Of a stretch of DNA of 64,000 nucleotides, positions 35,581-45,359 are shown piece after piece. The notes under the pieces were generated by a model. It ran no database searches. It was given only the letters and a program-made list of their open reading frames with translations, and had not been told where the DNA came from. Origin of the DNA: Pseudomonas fluorescens (GTDB lineage: Bacteria > Pseudomonadota > Gammaproteobacteria > Pseudomonadales > Pseudomonadaceae); the NCBI RefSeq assembly GCF_902497785.1, contig NZ_CABVHK010000006.1, forward strand, positions 248,001 to 312,000, written 5' to 3'. Position 1 is the stretch's first letter; each line of letters begins with the position of its first letter. The translations under genes were made by a program, and so were the position numbers.

Positions 35581-37785
35581 ATGGAAATCAAGGTCAACTT
35601 TCTCGACAACCTTCGACTTGAAGCCAAGTTCGATGACTTCACGGTGGTGGCCGATCAACCTATCCGCTACAAGGGCGATGGCTCGGCACCCGGTCCGTTC
35701 GACTACTTCCTGGCGTCGTCAGCATTGTGTGCGGCGTACTTTGTAAAGTTGTACTGCAGCACGCGCAATATCCCCACGGACAACATCCGGTTGTCGCAGA
35801 ACAACATCGTTGACCCGGAAAACCGTTACAACCAGATTTTCAAGATCCAGGTCGAGTTGCCGGCGGACATTTCCGACAAGGACCGCCAGGGCATCCTGCG
35901 TTCCATCGACCGTTGCACCGTGAAAAAAGTGGTGCAGGCCGGGCCCGAGTTTGTGATCGAAGAAGTGGAAAACCTCGACGCCGATGCCCAGGCGTTGCTG
36001 ATGCCCGCCTCCAGTTCAGAGACGGGCACTTACATTGCGGGCAAGGACCTGCCGCTGGAGCAAACCATCGCCAACATGTCGGCCATTCTGGCGGGCCTGG
36101 GCATGAAGATCGAAATTGCCTCGTGGCGCAACATCGTGCCTAACGTGTGGTCGTTGCATATCCGCGATGCGCACTCGCCGATGTGCTTCACCAACGGCAA
36201 GGGTGCGACCAAGGAAGGCGCGTTGGCGTCGGCGCTGGGCGAGTTTATCGAGCGACTCAACTGCAACTTCTTCTACAACGACCAGTTCTGGGGCGAAGAC
36301 ATCGCCAACGCGGCGTTTGTGCACTATCCGGACGAGCGCTGGTTCAAGCCTGGCCGCAAAGACGAGCTGCCGACTGAAATTCTCGACGCGTACTGCCTGA
36401 AAATTTACAACCGCGACGGCGAGCTGCGTGGCTCCCATTTGATCGATACCAACTCGGGCAATGAAGAGCGTGGCATCTGCTCGCTGCCGTACGTGCGCCA
36501 GTCGGACGGCGAGGTGGTGTATTTCCCCTCCAACCTGATCGAAAACCTGTTCCTGAGCAACGGCATGAGTGCCGGTAACACGCTGGCCGAGGCGCAGGTG
36601 CAGTGCCTGTCGGAGATCTTCGAACGCGCGGTGAAACGCGAAATCATCGAGGGCGAGTTTGCCCTGCCGGATGTGCCGGCCAACGTGCTGGCGAAGTACC
36701 CGGCAATCATGGCCGGTATCCAGGCGCTGGAAGAGCAAGGCTTCCCCGTGCTGGTCAAGGATGCGTCCCTGGGGGGTGAATTCCCGGTGATGTGCGTCAC
36801 CTTGATGAACCCGCGTACCGGCGGTGTGTTCGCCTCGTTCGGCGCGCACCCGAGCCTGGAAGTGGCGCTGGAACGCAGCCTCACCGAATTGCTCCAGGGC
36901 CGCAGCTTCGAAGGCCTCAACGACTTACCTCAGCCGACGTTTGAAGGTCATGCGGTGACCGAGCCGAATAACTTCGTCGAGCACTTTATCGACTCCAGCG
37001 GCGTGGTGTCGTGGCGCTTCTTCAGTGCCAAATCGGACTACGAATTCGTCGAGTGGGACTTCTCTGGCCAGGGTGAAAACTCGAATGCCGAGGAAGCCGC
37101 GACCTTGTTCGGCATCCTCAAAGATATGGGCAAAGAAGTGTACATGGCGGTTTACGAGCATATCGGCGCCAAGGCCTGCCGCATCCTCGTGCCGGACTAT
37201 TCGGAAATCTATCCCGCGGACGATCTGATCTGGGATAACACCAACAAAGCGCTGTTCTTCCGCGCCGACATCCTCAACTTGCATCGCCTGGACGAAGAGG
37301 AACTGCAAGCGCTGGTTGAGCGCCTGGTGGAAAGTGAGCTGGACGACTACACCGACATCACCAGCTTGATCGGCATCGAATTTGACGACAATACGCCTTG
37401 GGGTCAGCTGACGATCCTGGAATTGAAACTGCTGATCTATCTCGCCTTGCAGCAATATGAAGAAGCGAAAGAGGCCGTGGAGATGTTCCTGCAGTACAAC
37501 GACAACACGGTTGAACGTGGTTTGTTCTACCAAGCCGTCAATGTGGTGCTGGAGATGAAGCTGGACGAAGACCTGGAACTGGAAGACTACGAGGCCAACT
37601 TCCGCCGGATGTTTGGCAACGAGCGAACGGATGCAGCGATCGGCTCAGTGGACGGCAGCGTGCGCTTCTTCGGCTTGACGCCGACGAGCATGAAACTGGA
37701 AGGACTCGACAGACACCTACGCCTGATCGACAGCTACAAAAAGCTGCACACCGCGCGGGCCAATGTGACGACTTCATCCCGTTAA
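35581..37785 (+). CDS. ycaO: OsmC-YcaO fusion protein
   Basis: A 734-residue protein. Residues 1-140 form an OsmC-like domain (GSAPGPFDYFLASSALCAAYFVKLYCS), with the Cys typical of OsmC thiol-peroxidases near residue 46 and another at 57. The YcaO domain follows from about residue 165 to 590, with ATP-binding acidic motifs ALGEFIERLNCNF and LSEIFERAVKREI. The last 140 residues are TPR-like helices (LALQQYEEAKEAVEMFLQYND). E. coli YcaO is associated with RimO-dependent methylthiolation of ribosomal protein S12. It lies 93 bases after yjfC and may be co-transcribed. Confidence 0.92.
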   Translation: MEIKVNFLDNLRLEAKFDDFTVVADQPIRYKGDGSAPGPFDYFLASSALCAAYFVKLYCSTRNIPTDNIRLSQNNIVDPENRYNQIFKIQVELPADISDKDRQGILRSIDRCTVKKVVQAGPEFVIEEVENLDADAQALLMPASSSETGTYIAGKDLPLEQTIANMSAILAGLGMKIEIASWRNIVPNVWSLHIRDAHSPMCFTNGKGATKEGALASALGEFIERLNCNFFYNDQFWGEDIANAAFVHYPDERWFKPGRKDELPTEILDAYCLKIYNRDGELRGSHLIDTNSGNEERGICSLPYVRQSDGEVVYFPSNLIENLFLSNGMSAGNTLAEAQVQCLSEIFERAVKREIIEGEFALPDVPANVLAKYPAIMAGIQALEEQGFPVLVKDASLGGEFPVMCVTLMNPRTGGVFASFGAHPSLEVALERSLTELLQGRSFEGLNDLPQPTFEGHAVTEPNNFVEHFIDSSGVVSWRFFSAKSDYEFVEWDFSGQGENSNAEEAATLFGILKDMGKEVYMAVYEHIGAKACRILVPDYSEIYPADDLIWDNTNKALFFRADILNLHRLDEEELQALVERLVESELDDYTDITSLIGIEFDDNTPWGQLTILELKLLIYLALQQYEEAKEAVEMFLQYNDNTVERGLFYQAVNVVLEMKLDEDLELEDYEANFRRMFGNERTDAAIGSVDGSVRFFGLTPTSMKLEGLDRHLRLIDSYKKLHTARANVTTSSR

Positions 37786-37796
37786 CCGCATGCCCT

Positions 37797-37884
37797 TGTA
37801 GGAGCCGGCTTGCTGGCGATCCAGGCAACGCGGTTAACCCGTTAAACCGCGTTATCTTTCATCGCCAGCAAGCCGGCTCCTACA
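37797..37884. repeat. REP-type inverted repeat, GGAGCCGGCTTGCTGGCGAT family
   Basis: Arms TGTAGGAGCCGGCTTGCTGG and complement with a loop that holds a second pairing, AACGCGGTTAA with TTAAACCGCGTT. This family (CCGGCTTGCTGGCGAT) occurs only once in the window. It lies after the ycaO stop. Confidence 0.9.
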
Positions 37885-37900
37885 AACAGCGCGCAAAAGA

Positions 37901-37937
37901 AAACCCCCGATCAGTTCAGAGAACTGATCGGGGGTTT
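37901..37937 (-). terminator. Strong terminator of ssb, possibly bidirectional
   Basis: Perfect 17-base arms AAACCCCCGATCAGTTC and complement with a three-base loop. On the minus strand the stem is followed by TTTTCTTTT, so it ends the ssb transcript; on the plus strand the T-run is short, but it could also end ycaO. Confidence 0.92.
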
Positions 37938-37971
37938 CGTGGCTGAACCTTACAAAAGTCCAGGCCGTATC

Positions 37972-38508
37972 CTAGAACGGAATATCGTCATCAAAGCTGT
38001 CGAAATCCGGAGCTGGCTGCGGAGCCGCCTGCTGTGGAGCAGGACGCGACTGTTGCGGAGCCGATTGCTGCGGTGTCGACTGCTGCGGACGCGGAGCCTG
38101 CTGGCGTGGGGCCGGTGCGGACTGCTGGTAGTTATTGCCCCCGCCTTGTTGGTCGCCCTGCTGTGGACGGCCGCCCAGCAATTGCATGGTGCCTTGCATG
38201 TCGACCACGATTTCAGTGGTGTAACGCTTGATACCGTCTTTTTCCCACTCGCGGGTCTGCAGCTTGCCTTCGATGTAGACCTGCGAACCCTTGCGCAGGT
38301 ATTCACCGGCGATTTCCGCCACCTTGCCGAACATCGACACACGGTGCCACTCAGTCTTCTCGACCTTCTGACCGGTTTGCTTGTCGGTCCACTGTTCGCT
38401 GGTCGCCAGACTCAGGTTGGTCACGGCGTTACCGTTAGGCAAGTAGCGAACTTCGGGATCCTGGCCGCAAGTGCCGACCAATATGACTTTGTTAACCCCA
38501 CGGGCCAT
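37972..38508 (-). CDS. ssb: Single-stranded DNA-binding protein
   Basis: SSB coats single-stranded DNA during replication, repair and recombination and recruits partners through its tail. The 178-residue protein has the OB fold (residues 1-110, [22 protein letters not shown]), a Gln/Pro-rich linker ([16 protein letters not shown] and on), and the acidic tip [11 protein letters not shown] needed for protein contacts. The ATG follows TAGGAGAACGTT, in which the TAG is the stop of the upstream transporter gene, so the two are coupled. Confidence 0.97.
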   Translation of the reverse strand: MARGVNKVILVGTCGQDPEVRYLPNGNAVTNLSLATSEQWTDKQTGQKVEKTEWHRVSMFGKVAEIAGEYLRKGSQVYIEGKLQTREWEKDGIKRYTTEIVVDMQGTMQLLGGRPQQGDQQGGGNNYQQSAPAPRQQAPRPQQSTPQQSAPQQSRPAPQQAAPQPAPDFDSFDDDIPF

Positions 38509-38517
38509 AACGTTCTC

Positions 38518-39915
38518 CTAGGCTTCGCACGCTGTCGCGGTCGGGTTGTTCACCAGACGCTCGAGGGTGGTGCGATCCAATAGTTCGGTGTCCAATTTGA
38601 TGTAAATCGCCGCTTCATCCGCGATGATCACTGCATCTGTTACCCCTACAACGGCCATGAGGCGCTCGACCAGACCCGCTTCGCGGATCGCCTCGGGCGA
38701 CAACGGCAAGCGCAGGCTCGTCACGTAGGGAGGTTCGCGCATGGTAACAGCAAAGGCCAGCCAGAGGGCAGCCAGGCCGGCGCATCCGAGGAAGACAACC
38801 GACAGACCGCCATGCTGGAACATCCAGCCGCCGAGGATCCCGCCCAGCGCCGAACCGAGGAACTGGCTGGTGGAATAAACCCCCATCGCAGTGCCCTTGC
38901 CCCCCGCTGGTGAAACCTTGCTGATCAGCGATGGCAACGAAGCTTCCAGCAAGTTGAACGCGGTAAAGAACACCACCGTCCCGATCACCAGAGCCCGCAA
39001 GCTATCGCCAAACTGCCAGAAGAATAGCTCAGTGAGCATCAGCGTCAGCACTGCGCCCAATAAAACTCGTTTCATTTTGCGTTTCTTCTCGCCGTAGATA
39101 ATGAACGGGATCATGGCGAAGAAGGAAATCAGCAGCGCGGTCAGGTAGACCCACCAGTGCTGCTCTTTGGGCAGCCCGGCTTTTTCGACAAGGGCCAGCG
39201 GCAACGCAATGAAGCTCGACATCAACATCGCGTGCAACACAAAAATGCCCAGGTCCAGGCGCAGCAGGTCCGGGTGCTTGAGCGTCGGCATCAGCGCCTG
39301 CCGCGCGACGCCGGATTCACGGTGCTGCAACGGCCCGGTGGAGCGCGGCACCATAAACATTACGATCACGATGCCGACCAGCGCCATGGCGCCTGTGGCG
39401 AGGAACAATCCCGACAGACCGAACGCCCGGGTCAGCAACGGTCCTACGACCATGGCGACCGCGAACGACAGACCGATCGTCATGCCGATCATGGCCATGG
39501 CTTTGGTCCGATGCTGTTCCCGGGTCAGGTCTGACAGTAACGCCATCACTGCAGCGGAAATCGCCCCGGCGCCTTGCAGGATTCGTCCGGCGATCACGCC
39601 CCAGATCGAATCGGCATTGGCCGCCAGCACGCTGCCAAGGGCGAAAACGATCAACCCGAGATAAATCACCGGACGCCGACCGATGCGATCGGAAATGAAA
39701 CCGAACGGGATCTGAAAAATGGCCTGGGTCAGGCCGTAAGCGCCAATCGCCAGCCCGATGAGGGCCGGGGTCGCTCCTGCCAGATCCATCCCATAGGTCG
39801 CCAATACCGGCAACACCATGAACATGCCCAGCATACGGAAGGCGAACACGAGGGCCAGACCGCTTGCCGCGCGGGTCTCGCTGCCACTCATGCGTTCGCT
39901 GTGGGGATCGTGCAT
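38518..39915 (-). CDS. yajR: MFS transporter, YajR-like, with C-terminal cytoplasmic domain
   Basis: A 465-residue inner-membrane major facilitator with twelve helices; the helix 2-3 loop carries the signature GFISDRIGRRPVIY. The last 75 residues (PPYVTSLRLPLSPEAIREAGLVERLMAVVGVTDAVI...) form a ferredoxin-like domain as in E. coli YajR. Its substrate is unknown; it looks like a drug/proton antiporter. The start at 39915 has ACGAGG upstream. It precedes ssb by nine bases and is divergent from uvrA. Confidence 0.9.
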   Translation of the reverse strand: MHDPHSERMSGSETRAASGLALVFAFRMLGMFMVLPVLATYGMDLAGATPALIGLAIGAYGLTQAIFQIPFGFISDRIGRRPVIYLGLIVFALGSVLAANADSIWGVIAGRILQGAGAISAAVMALLSDLTREQHRTKAMAMIGMTIGLSFAVAMVVGPLLTRAFGLSGLFLATGAMALVGIVIVMFMVPRSTGPLQHRESGVARQALMPTLKHPDLLRLDLGIFVLHAMLMSSFIALPLALVEKAGLPKEQHWWVYLTALLISFFAMIPFIIYGEKKRKMKRVLLGAVLTLMLTELFFWQFGDSLRALVIGTVVFFTAFNLLEASLPSLISKVSPAGGKGTAMGVYSTSQFLGSALGGILGGWMFQHGGLSVVFLGCAGLAALWLAFAVTMREPPYVTSLRLPLSPEAIREAGLVERLMAVVGVTDAVIIADEAAIYIKLDTELLDRTTLERLVNNPTATACEA

Positions 39916-40106
39916 GGAAAAACCTCGTGTGAACCGGCGGCGATTCTACCAGTCCCATCGATTGACAGGGTATATCGCGACGCTTTGACGCGCTCCGCTG
40001 ACAGACTCTTCATGTACGACAGTCACCCGCTCGTTTGATAGTGTGCATCCATCCAGTATTTGGCCGTATACTCCTACGTTTTCGACGCCCGCCAAGCGAG
40101 GCCACT

Positions 40107-42941
40107 TTGGACAAGATCCTGATTCGTGGGGCCCGAACCCACAACTTGAAGAACATCGACCTGACCCTGCCACGGGACAAACTGATCGTCATCACCGGCC
40201 TGTCCGGATCCGGCAAATCGTCCCTTGCGTTCGACACGCTGTACGCCGAAGGCCAGCGCCGCTACGTCGAATCGCTGTCCGCCTATGCCCGGCAGTTTTT
40301 GTCGATGATGGAAAAACCTGACGTCGACACCATTGAAGGTCTGTCGCCGGCGATTTCCATCGAACAGAAGTCGACCTCGCACAACCCGCGTTCGACCGTC
40401 GGGACCATCACCGAAATCTACGATTACCTGCGCCTGCTTTATGCACGCGTGGGCATTCCGCGCTGCCCGGATCACGACATTCCGCTGGAAGCGCAAACCG
40501 TCAGCCAGATGGTCGACCTGGTCCTCGCCCAGCCGGAGGGCAGCAAACTCATGCTGCTGGCCCCGGTCATCCGCGAGCGTAAAGGCGAACACCTTTCGGT
40601 TTTCGAAGAACTGCGCGCGCAGGGCTTTGTGCGAGCCCGGGTCAACGGCCGGATCTGCGAACTCGATGAACTGCCGAAGCTGGACAAGCAAAAGAAGCAT
40701 TCGATTGATGTGATAGTCGACCGTTTCAAAGTTCGCGCCGATCTGCAGCAGCGTCTGGCCGAGTCGTTCGAGACCGCGCTGAAACTGGCTGACGGCATTG
40801 CACTGGTTGCGCCGATGGACGACGAGCCGGGCGAAGAAATCATCTTCTCCGCGCGCTTTGCCTGCCCGATCTGCGGCCATGCCATCAGCGAGCTGGAACC
40901 GAAGCTGTTTTCCTTCAACAACCCGGCCGGCGCTTGCCCGACCTGCGACGGTCTGGGCGTGAAGCAATTCTTCGACATCAAGCGCCTGGTGAATGGCGAG
41001 TTGACCCTGGCCGAGGGCGCGATACGCGGCTGGGACAGGCGCAACGTGTATTACTTCCAGATGCTCGGGTCGCTGGCGTCCCACTACAAGTTCAGCCTGG
41101 AAGTGCCGTTCAACGAACTGCCGGCCGATCAGCAGAAATTCATCCTGCACGGCAGTGGCTCGCAGAACGTCGACTTCAAATACCTGAACGACCGGGGCGA
41201 CATCGTCAAGCGCTCGCACCCGTTCGAAGGCATCGTGCCGAACCTGGAACGTCGCTACCGCGAAACCGAATCGGCCTCGGTGCGCGAAGAGCTGGCCAAG
41301 TTCCTCAGTACCCAGCCGTGCCCGGATTGCCGTGGCACGCGCTTGCGTCGTGAGGCGCGGCACGTGTGGGTCGGTGAAAAGACCTTGCCAGCAGTAACCA
41401 ACCTGCCGATCGGCGACGCTTGCGAGTACTTCGGCGGGTTGAAACTCACCGGACGTCGTGGCGAAATTGCCGACAAGATTCTCAAGGAAATCCGAGAGCG
41501 TCTGCAGTTCCTGGTTAACGTCGGTCTCGATTACCTGTCGCTGGATCGCAGTGCCGACACCTTGTCCGGCGGTGAGGCGCAGCGAATTCGCCTGGCCAGC
41601 CAGATCGGTGCCGGCCTGGTCGGGGTTCTGTACATCCTCGACGAACCGTCGATCGGTCTGCACCAGCGTGACAATGATCGGTTGCTCGGCACGCTCAAGC
41701 ATCTGCGGGATATCGGCAACACGGTGATCGTGGTCGAGCATGACGAAGATGCCATTCGCCTGGCTGACTACGTCGTGGACATCGGCCCGGGCGCGGGTGT
41801 GCACGGCGGGCATATCGTCGCCGAAGGTACCCCAGCCGAAGTGATGGCACACCCTGACTCGCTGACCGGCAAATATTTGTCCGGCCGGGTGAAGATTGCC
41901 GTGCCGGCCAAGCGCACACCGCGTAACAAGAAATTGTCGCTGTCCCTCAAGGGCGCCCGCGGCAACAATTTGCGCAACGTCGATCTGGACATTCCGATTG
42001 GTCTGCTGACCTGTGTGACCGGCGTGTCCGGCTCGGGCAAGTCGACGCTGATCAACAACACGCTGTTTCCGCTGAGCGCCACGGCACTTAATGGTGCGAC
42101 GACGCTTGAAGCGGCTGCTCACGACAGCATCAAGGGGCTGGAGCATCTGGACAAGGTCGTTGATATCGACCAGAGCCCGATTGGGCGTACGCCGCGTTCC
42201 AACCCGGCGACCTACACCGGATTGTTCACGCCGATTCGCGAACTGTTCGCCGGCGTACCGGAATCCCGCTCCCGCGGTTACGGGCCAGGGCGTTTTTCCT
42301 TCAACGTGAAGGGCGGACGCTGCGAGGCGTGTCAGGGCGATGGCCTGATCAAGGTTGAAATGCACTTCCTGCCAGACATCTATGTTCCGTGCGACGTCTG
42401 CAAGAGCAAGCGCTACAACCGCGAAACGCTGGAGATCAAGTACAAGGGCAAGAGCATCCACGAAACCCTCGAGATGACCATCGAGGAAGCTCGCGTGTTC
42501 TTCGACGCGGTTCCGGCACTGGCGCGCAAGCTTCAGACGCTGATGGATGTCGGCCTGTCGTACATCAAGCTGGGACAATCGGCGACCACCCTGTCCGGTG
42601 GTGAAGCCCAGCGGGTGAAACTCTCCCGCGAACTGTCCAAGCGCGACACGGGCAAGACGCTATACATCCTCGATGAGCCAACGACTGGTTTGCATTTCGC
42701 CGACATACAGCAATTGCTCGACGTACTGCATCGACTGCGCGACCACGGCAATACTGTGGTGGTGATCGAGCACAACCTGGACGTGATCAAGACCGCTGAC
42801 TGGTTGGTGGATCTTGGGCCGGAAGGGGGTTCCAAAGGCGGGCAGATTATTGCTGTGGGTACGCCTGAGGAGGTCTCCGAGATGAAACAGTCTCACACCG
42901 GTTTCTACCTCAAACCGCTGTTGGCTCGCGACAGAGACTGA
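40107..42941 (+). CDS. uvrA: Excinuclease ABC subunit A
   Basis: UvrA is the damage-recognition ATPase of nucleotide excision repair, acting with UvrB in the cytoplasm. The 944-residue protein has two ABC modules: Walker A GLSGSGKS (residues 31-38) and GVSGSGKST, signatures LSGGEAQRI and [15 protein letters not shown], and zinc motifs CPIC...CPTC and CEAC...CDVC. The start is TTG at 40107-40109 ([15 protein letters not shown]), preceded by GCGAGG. A -10-like TATACT lies at 40067. I see no LexA box in the 191-base gap shared with the transporter gene. Confidence 0.97.
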   Translation: MDKILIRGARTHNLKNIDLTLPRDKLIVITGLSGSGKSSLAFDTLYAEGQRRYVESLSAYARQFLSMMEKPDVDTIEGLSPAISIEQKSTSHNPRSTVGTITEIYDYLRLLYARVGIPRCPDHDIPLEAQTVSQMVDLVLAQPEGSKLMLLAPVIRERKGEHLSVFEELRAQGFVRARVNGRICELDELPKLDKQKKHSIDVIVDRFKVRADLQQRLAESFETALKLADGIALVAPMDDEPGEEIIFSARFACPICGHAISELEPKLFSFNNPAGACPTCDGLGVKQFFDIKRLVNGELTLAEGAIRGWDRRNVYYFQMLGSLASHYKFSLEVPFNELPADQQKFILHGSGSQNVDFKYLNDRGDIVKRSHPFEGIVPNLERRYRETESASVREELAKFLSTQPCPDCRGTRLRREARHVWVGEKTLPAVTNLPIGDACEYFGGLKLTGRRGEIADKILKEIRERLQFLVNVGLDYLSLDRSADTLSGGEAQRIRLASQIGAGLVGVLYILDEPSIGLHQRDNDRLLGTLKHLRDIGNTVIVVEHDEDAIRLADYVVDIGPGAGVHGGHIVAEGTPAEVMAHPDSLTGKYLSGRVKIAVPAKRTPRNKKLSLSLKGARGNNLRNVDLDIPIGLLTCVTGVSGSGKSTLINNTLFPLSATALNGATTLEAAAHDSIKGLEHLDKVVDIDQSPIGRTPRSNPATYTGLFTPIRELFAGVPESRSRGYGPGRFSFNVKGGRCEACQGDGLIKVEMHFLPDIYVPCDVCKSKRYNRETLEIKYKGKSIHETLEMTIEEARVFFDAVPALARKLQTLMDVGLSYIKLGQSATTLSGGEAQRVKLSRELSKRDTGKTLYILDEPTTGLHFADIQQLLDVLHRLRDHGNTVVVIEHNLDVIKTADWLVDLGPEGGSKGGQIIAVGTPEEVSEMKQSHTGFYLKPLLARDRD

Positions 42942-42953
42942 GTCCCGGCCATG

Positions 42954-42992
42954 AAAAAGCCCCTGTCACTTTGTCGGTGACAGGGGCTTTTT
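42954..42992 (+). terminator. Rho-independent terminator of uvrA
   Basis: AAAAAGCCCCTGTCAC and GTGACAGGGGCTTTTT form a 16-base stem with a 7-base loop and a T-run, 12 bases after the uvrA stop. Because both flanks are A/T tracts it could work in both directions. Confidence 0.93.
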
Positions 42993-43007
42993 GTATCGGC
43001 GCTTGAA

Positions 43008-43099
43008 AGATCGCAGCCTTCGGCAGCTCCTACACGGGATCGCGTTGCTTTCGTAGGAGCTGCCGAAGGCTGCGATCTGTCAAAGGCTGCGATCTGTCA
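43008..43099. repeat. REP-type inverted repeat with a 17-base tandem duplication at its end
   Basis: Arms AGATCGCAGCCTTCGGCAGC and complement (43008-43078). The right end is then duplicated: AAGGCTGCGATCTGTCA occurs at 43066-43082 and again at 43083-43099, directly abutting. It lies between the convergent uvrA and bfrA genes. Confidence 0.9.
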
Positions 43100-43110
43100 G
43101 GAGCTATAAT

Positions 43111-43575
43111 TCAGGCGTGGGATTGCAGGTAGTTCTCAAGACCGATCAACTTGATCAGACCCAACTGCTTCTCCAGCCAATAGGTGTGATCTTCTTCGGT
43201 GTCGTTCAACTGAATACGCAGCATTTCGCGGCTGACATAGTCCTTGTGCTGCTCGCAGAGCGCAATGCCCTTGCAGAGCGCGGCCCGAACCTTGTATTCA
43301 AGACGCAGGTCGGCAGCAAGCATGTCGGGCACCGTGGTACCGACATCGAGATCGTCCGGACGCATACGCGGTGTGCCTTCCAGCATCAGAATGCGGCGCA
43401 TCAGGGCATCGGCATGCCCGGCCTCCTCTTCCATCTCGTGGTTGATTCGTTCGTAGAGCTTGGTGAATCCCCAGTCCTCATACATCCGCGAATGAACGAA
43501 ATATTGGTCACGCGCGGCCAGTTCGCCGGTCAGCAACGTGTTGAGGTAATCGATTACGTCTGGGTGGCCTTGCAT
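43111..43575 (-). CDS. bfrA: Bacterioferritin-family ferritin lacking the haem ligand (BfrA/FtnA)
   Basis: A 154-residue iron-storage four-helix protein that assembles in a 24-subunit shell. Ferroxidase ligands Glu18, Glu51, His54, Glu94, and Glu127/His130 (NDTEEDH) are present. The haem-binding methionine 52 of bacterioferritins is alanine here ([11 protein letters not shown]), so it should not bind haem; the P. aeruginosa counterpart, first named BfrA, was later shown to be a haem-free FtnA. The ATG at 43573-43575 gives [12 protein letters not shown]. It precedes katA in the other direction of reading only by a terminator; both are minus strand. Confidence 0.93.
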   Translation of the reverse strand: MQGHPDVIDYLNTLLTGELAARDQYFVHSRMYEDWGFTKLYERINHEMEEEAGHADALMRRILMLEGTPRMRPDDLDVGTTVPDMLAADLRLEYKVRAALCKGIALCEQHKDYVSREMLRIQLNDTEEDHTYWLEKQLGLIKLIGLENYLQSHA

Positions 43576-43689
43576 CGCCCTACATCTCCCTGCTTGAAAG
43601 TCTGTAGTTTGAACCAACATGACCATCAGGTCACTCACCTGACGCGATAAAAGCGAAGATAATCTGAGAAAAGCAGCTGAAATAACGCA

Positions 43690-43714
43690 AAAACCGCCAA
43701 AATCAGGGCGGTTC
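43690..43714 (-). terminator. Rho-independent terminator of katA
   Basis: On the minus strand AACCGCC, an 8-base loop CTGATTTT, and GGCGGTTTTT form a stem with a T-run, 10 bases after the katA stop. It separates katA from bfrA, which therefore needs its own promoter. Confidence 0.85.
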
Positions 43715-43724
43715 TGCTTCTCAT

Positions 43725-45179
43725 TTAGACTTCGTTAAGCTGTACGTTGAGCGCCTTTGCGATTGCTTCTCCATACGACGGATCGGCCTTGAAGAAATGC
43801 TGCAATTGGCGGTCAACCACATCACTGGAAACGCCAACCATAGCACCAGCGATGTTGTTGACCAACAACGCCTTCTGCTCATCACTCATGAGGCGGAACA
43901 GCGCGCCGGCATGACTGTAGTAGTCCGTGTCTTCGCGATGATCGTAGCGATCGGCTGCACCATTCAGCGCTAAAGCAGGCTCGGCATAGCGAGGCGACTG
44001 TTTTGGCGACTCGACGTAGCTGTTTGGCTCATAGTTAGGTGCCGCACCGCCATTGGTGCCGAACGCCATCGAACCGTCGCGCTGGTAACTATTCACCGGA
44101 CTACGAGGTGCATTCACCGGCAGTTGCTGGTGGTTGGTGCCAATACGGTAGCGGTGCGCATCAGCGTAAGCGAACACTCGCCCCTGCAGCATGCGATCCG
44201 GCGACAGACCGACACCAGGCACCATGTTGCTCGGACCGAACGCCGCTTGTTCAACTTCAGCGAAGTAGTTTTGCGGGTTGCGGTTGAGCTCGAGCTCACC
44301 CACTTCAATCAGTGGAAATTCTTTCTGCGACCACGTCTTGGTCACATCGAAAGGGTTCTCGTAATGCGCCTCGGCTTGCGCTTCAGTCATGATCTGAATG
44401 CACACGCGCCACTTCGGGAAATCACCGCGCTCAATTGCACCGAACAGGTCACGCTGAGCGTAATCCGGATCGGTGCCGGCCAGGCGGGCAGCTTCTGCCG
44501 GCGCCAGATTCTTGATCCCTTGCTGGGTCTTGTAATGCCACTTGACCCAGTGACGCTCGCCGCTGGCATTAATGAGGCTATAGGTGTGACTGCCGAAGCC
44601 GTGCATATGACGGTAACCGTCAGGTATGCCACGGTCCGAGAACAGGATGGTGACCTGGTGCAGGGCCTCAGGCGAGTGAGACCAGAAGTCCCACATCATC
44701 TGCGCACTTTTCAGATTGCTTTGTGGAAGGCGTTTTTGCGTGTGAATAAAATCTGGAAACTTCAGCGGATCGCGGATGAAGAACACGGGAGTGTTGTTGC
44801 CAACGATGTCCCAGTTACCTTCCTCGGTGTAGAACTTGAGAGCGAAACCACGGGGATCACGCTCGGTGTCGGCAGAACCGCGCTCACCGCCGACGGTGGA
44901 AAACCGCAGGAAGGTGGGGGTTTGCTTGCCAATAGACTCGAACAGCTTGGCGCTGGTGTACCCGGTGATATCACGCGTCACGGTGAATGTACCGTAAGCA
45001 CCCGACCCTTTGGCATGCACGCGCCGCTCAGGGATGTTTTCACGGTTGAAGTGGGCAAGCTTCTCGAGCAGGTGGAAGTCGTCGAGCAGCAATGGGCCGC
45101 GAGGGCCGGCAGAGCGGGAATTCTGGTTGTCGGCTACAGGTGCGCCACTGGCGGTGGTGAGTGTTTTATTTTGGCTCAT
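43725..45179 (-). CDS. katA: Catalase (monofunctional, haem, clade 3)
   Basis: KatA breaks down hydrogen peroxide. The 484-residue small-subunit catalase has the catalytic His55 ([12 protein letters not shown]), Asn in [15 protein letters not shown], and the proximal haem tyrosine in [14 protein letters not shown]. No signal peptide is seen, so it is cytoplasmic. GAGGATGAGATCGT precedes the ATG. A neighbouring ferritin makes sense, since both limit Fenton chemistry. The promoter must lie in 45180-45318; I could not find a convincing OxyR site by eye. Confidence 0.95.
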   Translation of the reverse strand: MSQNKTLTTASGAPVADNQNSRSAGPRGPLLLDDFHLLEKLAHFNRENIPERRVHAKGSGAYGTFTVTRDITGYTSAKLFESIGKQTPTFLRFSTVGGERGSADTERDPRGFALKFYTEEGNWDIVGNNTPVFFIRDPLKFPDFIHTQKRLPQSNLKSAQMMWDFWSHSPEALHQVTILFSDRGIPDGYRHMHGFGSHTYSLINASGERHWVKWHYKTQQGIKNLAPAEAARLAGTDPDYAQRDLFGAIERGDFPKWRVCIQIMTEAQAEAHYENPFDVTKTWSQKEFPLIEVGELELNRNPQNYFAEVEQAAFGPSNMVPGVGLSPDRMLQGRVFAYADAHRYRIGTNHQQLPVNAPRSPVNSYQRDGSMAFGTNGGAAPNYEPNSYVESPKQSPRYAEPALALNGAADRYDHREDTDYYSHAGALFRLMSDEQKALLVNNIAGAMVGVSSDVVDRQLQHFFKADPSYGEAIAKALNVQLNEV

Positions 45180-45318
45180 ACGATCTCATCCTCTGTCTTA
45201 AGCTGCCGCTAGTCGGCTGCCAAGGAGTATTGATCACCAACGTTACACCTACAAATTCATTAACTTGCATGTGTCGATAGATAAATACTAACAGCGAGCG
45301 CACTTTTCGAGCGCCCAC

Positions 45319-45346
45319 AAAAAACCGGGCACTAGGCCCGGTTTTT
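45319..45346 (-). terminator. Terminator at the end of the alpha operon (rplQ)
   Basis: AAAAACCGGGC and GCCCGGTTTTT with a five-base loop ACTAG, flanked by A/T tracts on both sides, 13 bases after the rplQ stop on the minus strand. It ends the large ribosomal block. Confidence 0.93.
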
Positions 45347-45359
45347 CGTATCTGACGTC

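Noticed and set aside
40021..40106. LexA/SOS box upstream of uvrA
   Set aside because: The AGTATTTGGCCGTATACT stretch looks partly symmetric but lacks the CTG-N10-CAG pattern of LexA sites.
40074..42578. Long open frame (834 codons) antisense to uvrA
   Set aside because: It mirrors the high-GC codon pattern of uvrA and has no recognisable family or ribosome site. Similar shadows oppose fusA-rpsG (60436-63042, plus), secY-rpsE (48365-50539, plus) and 6394-8385 (minus).
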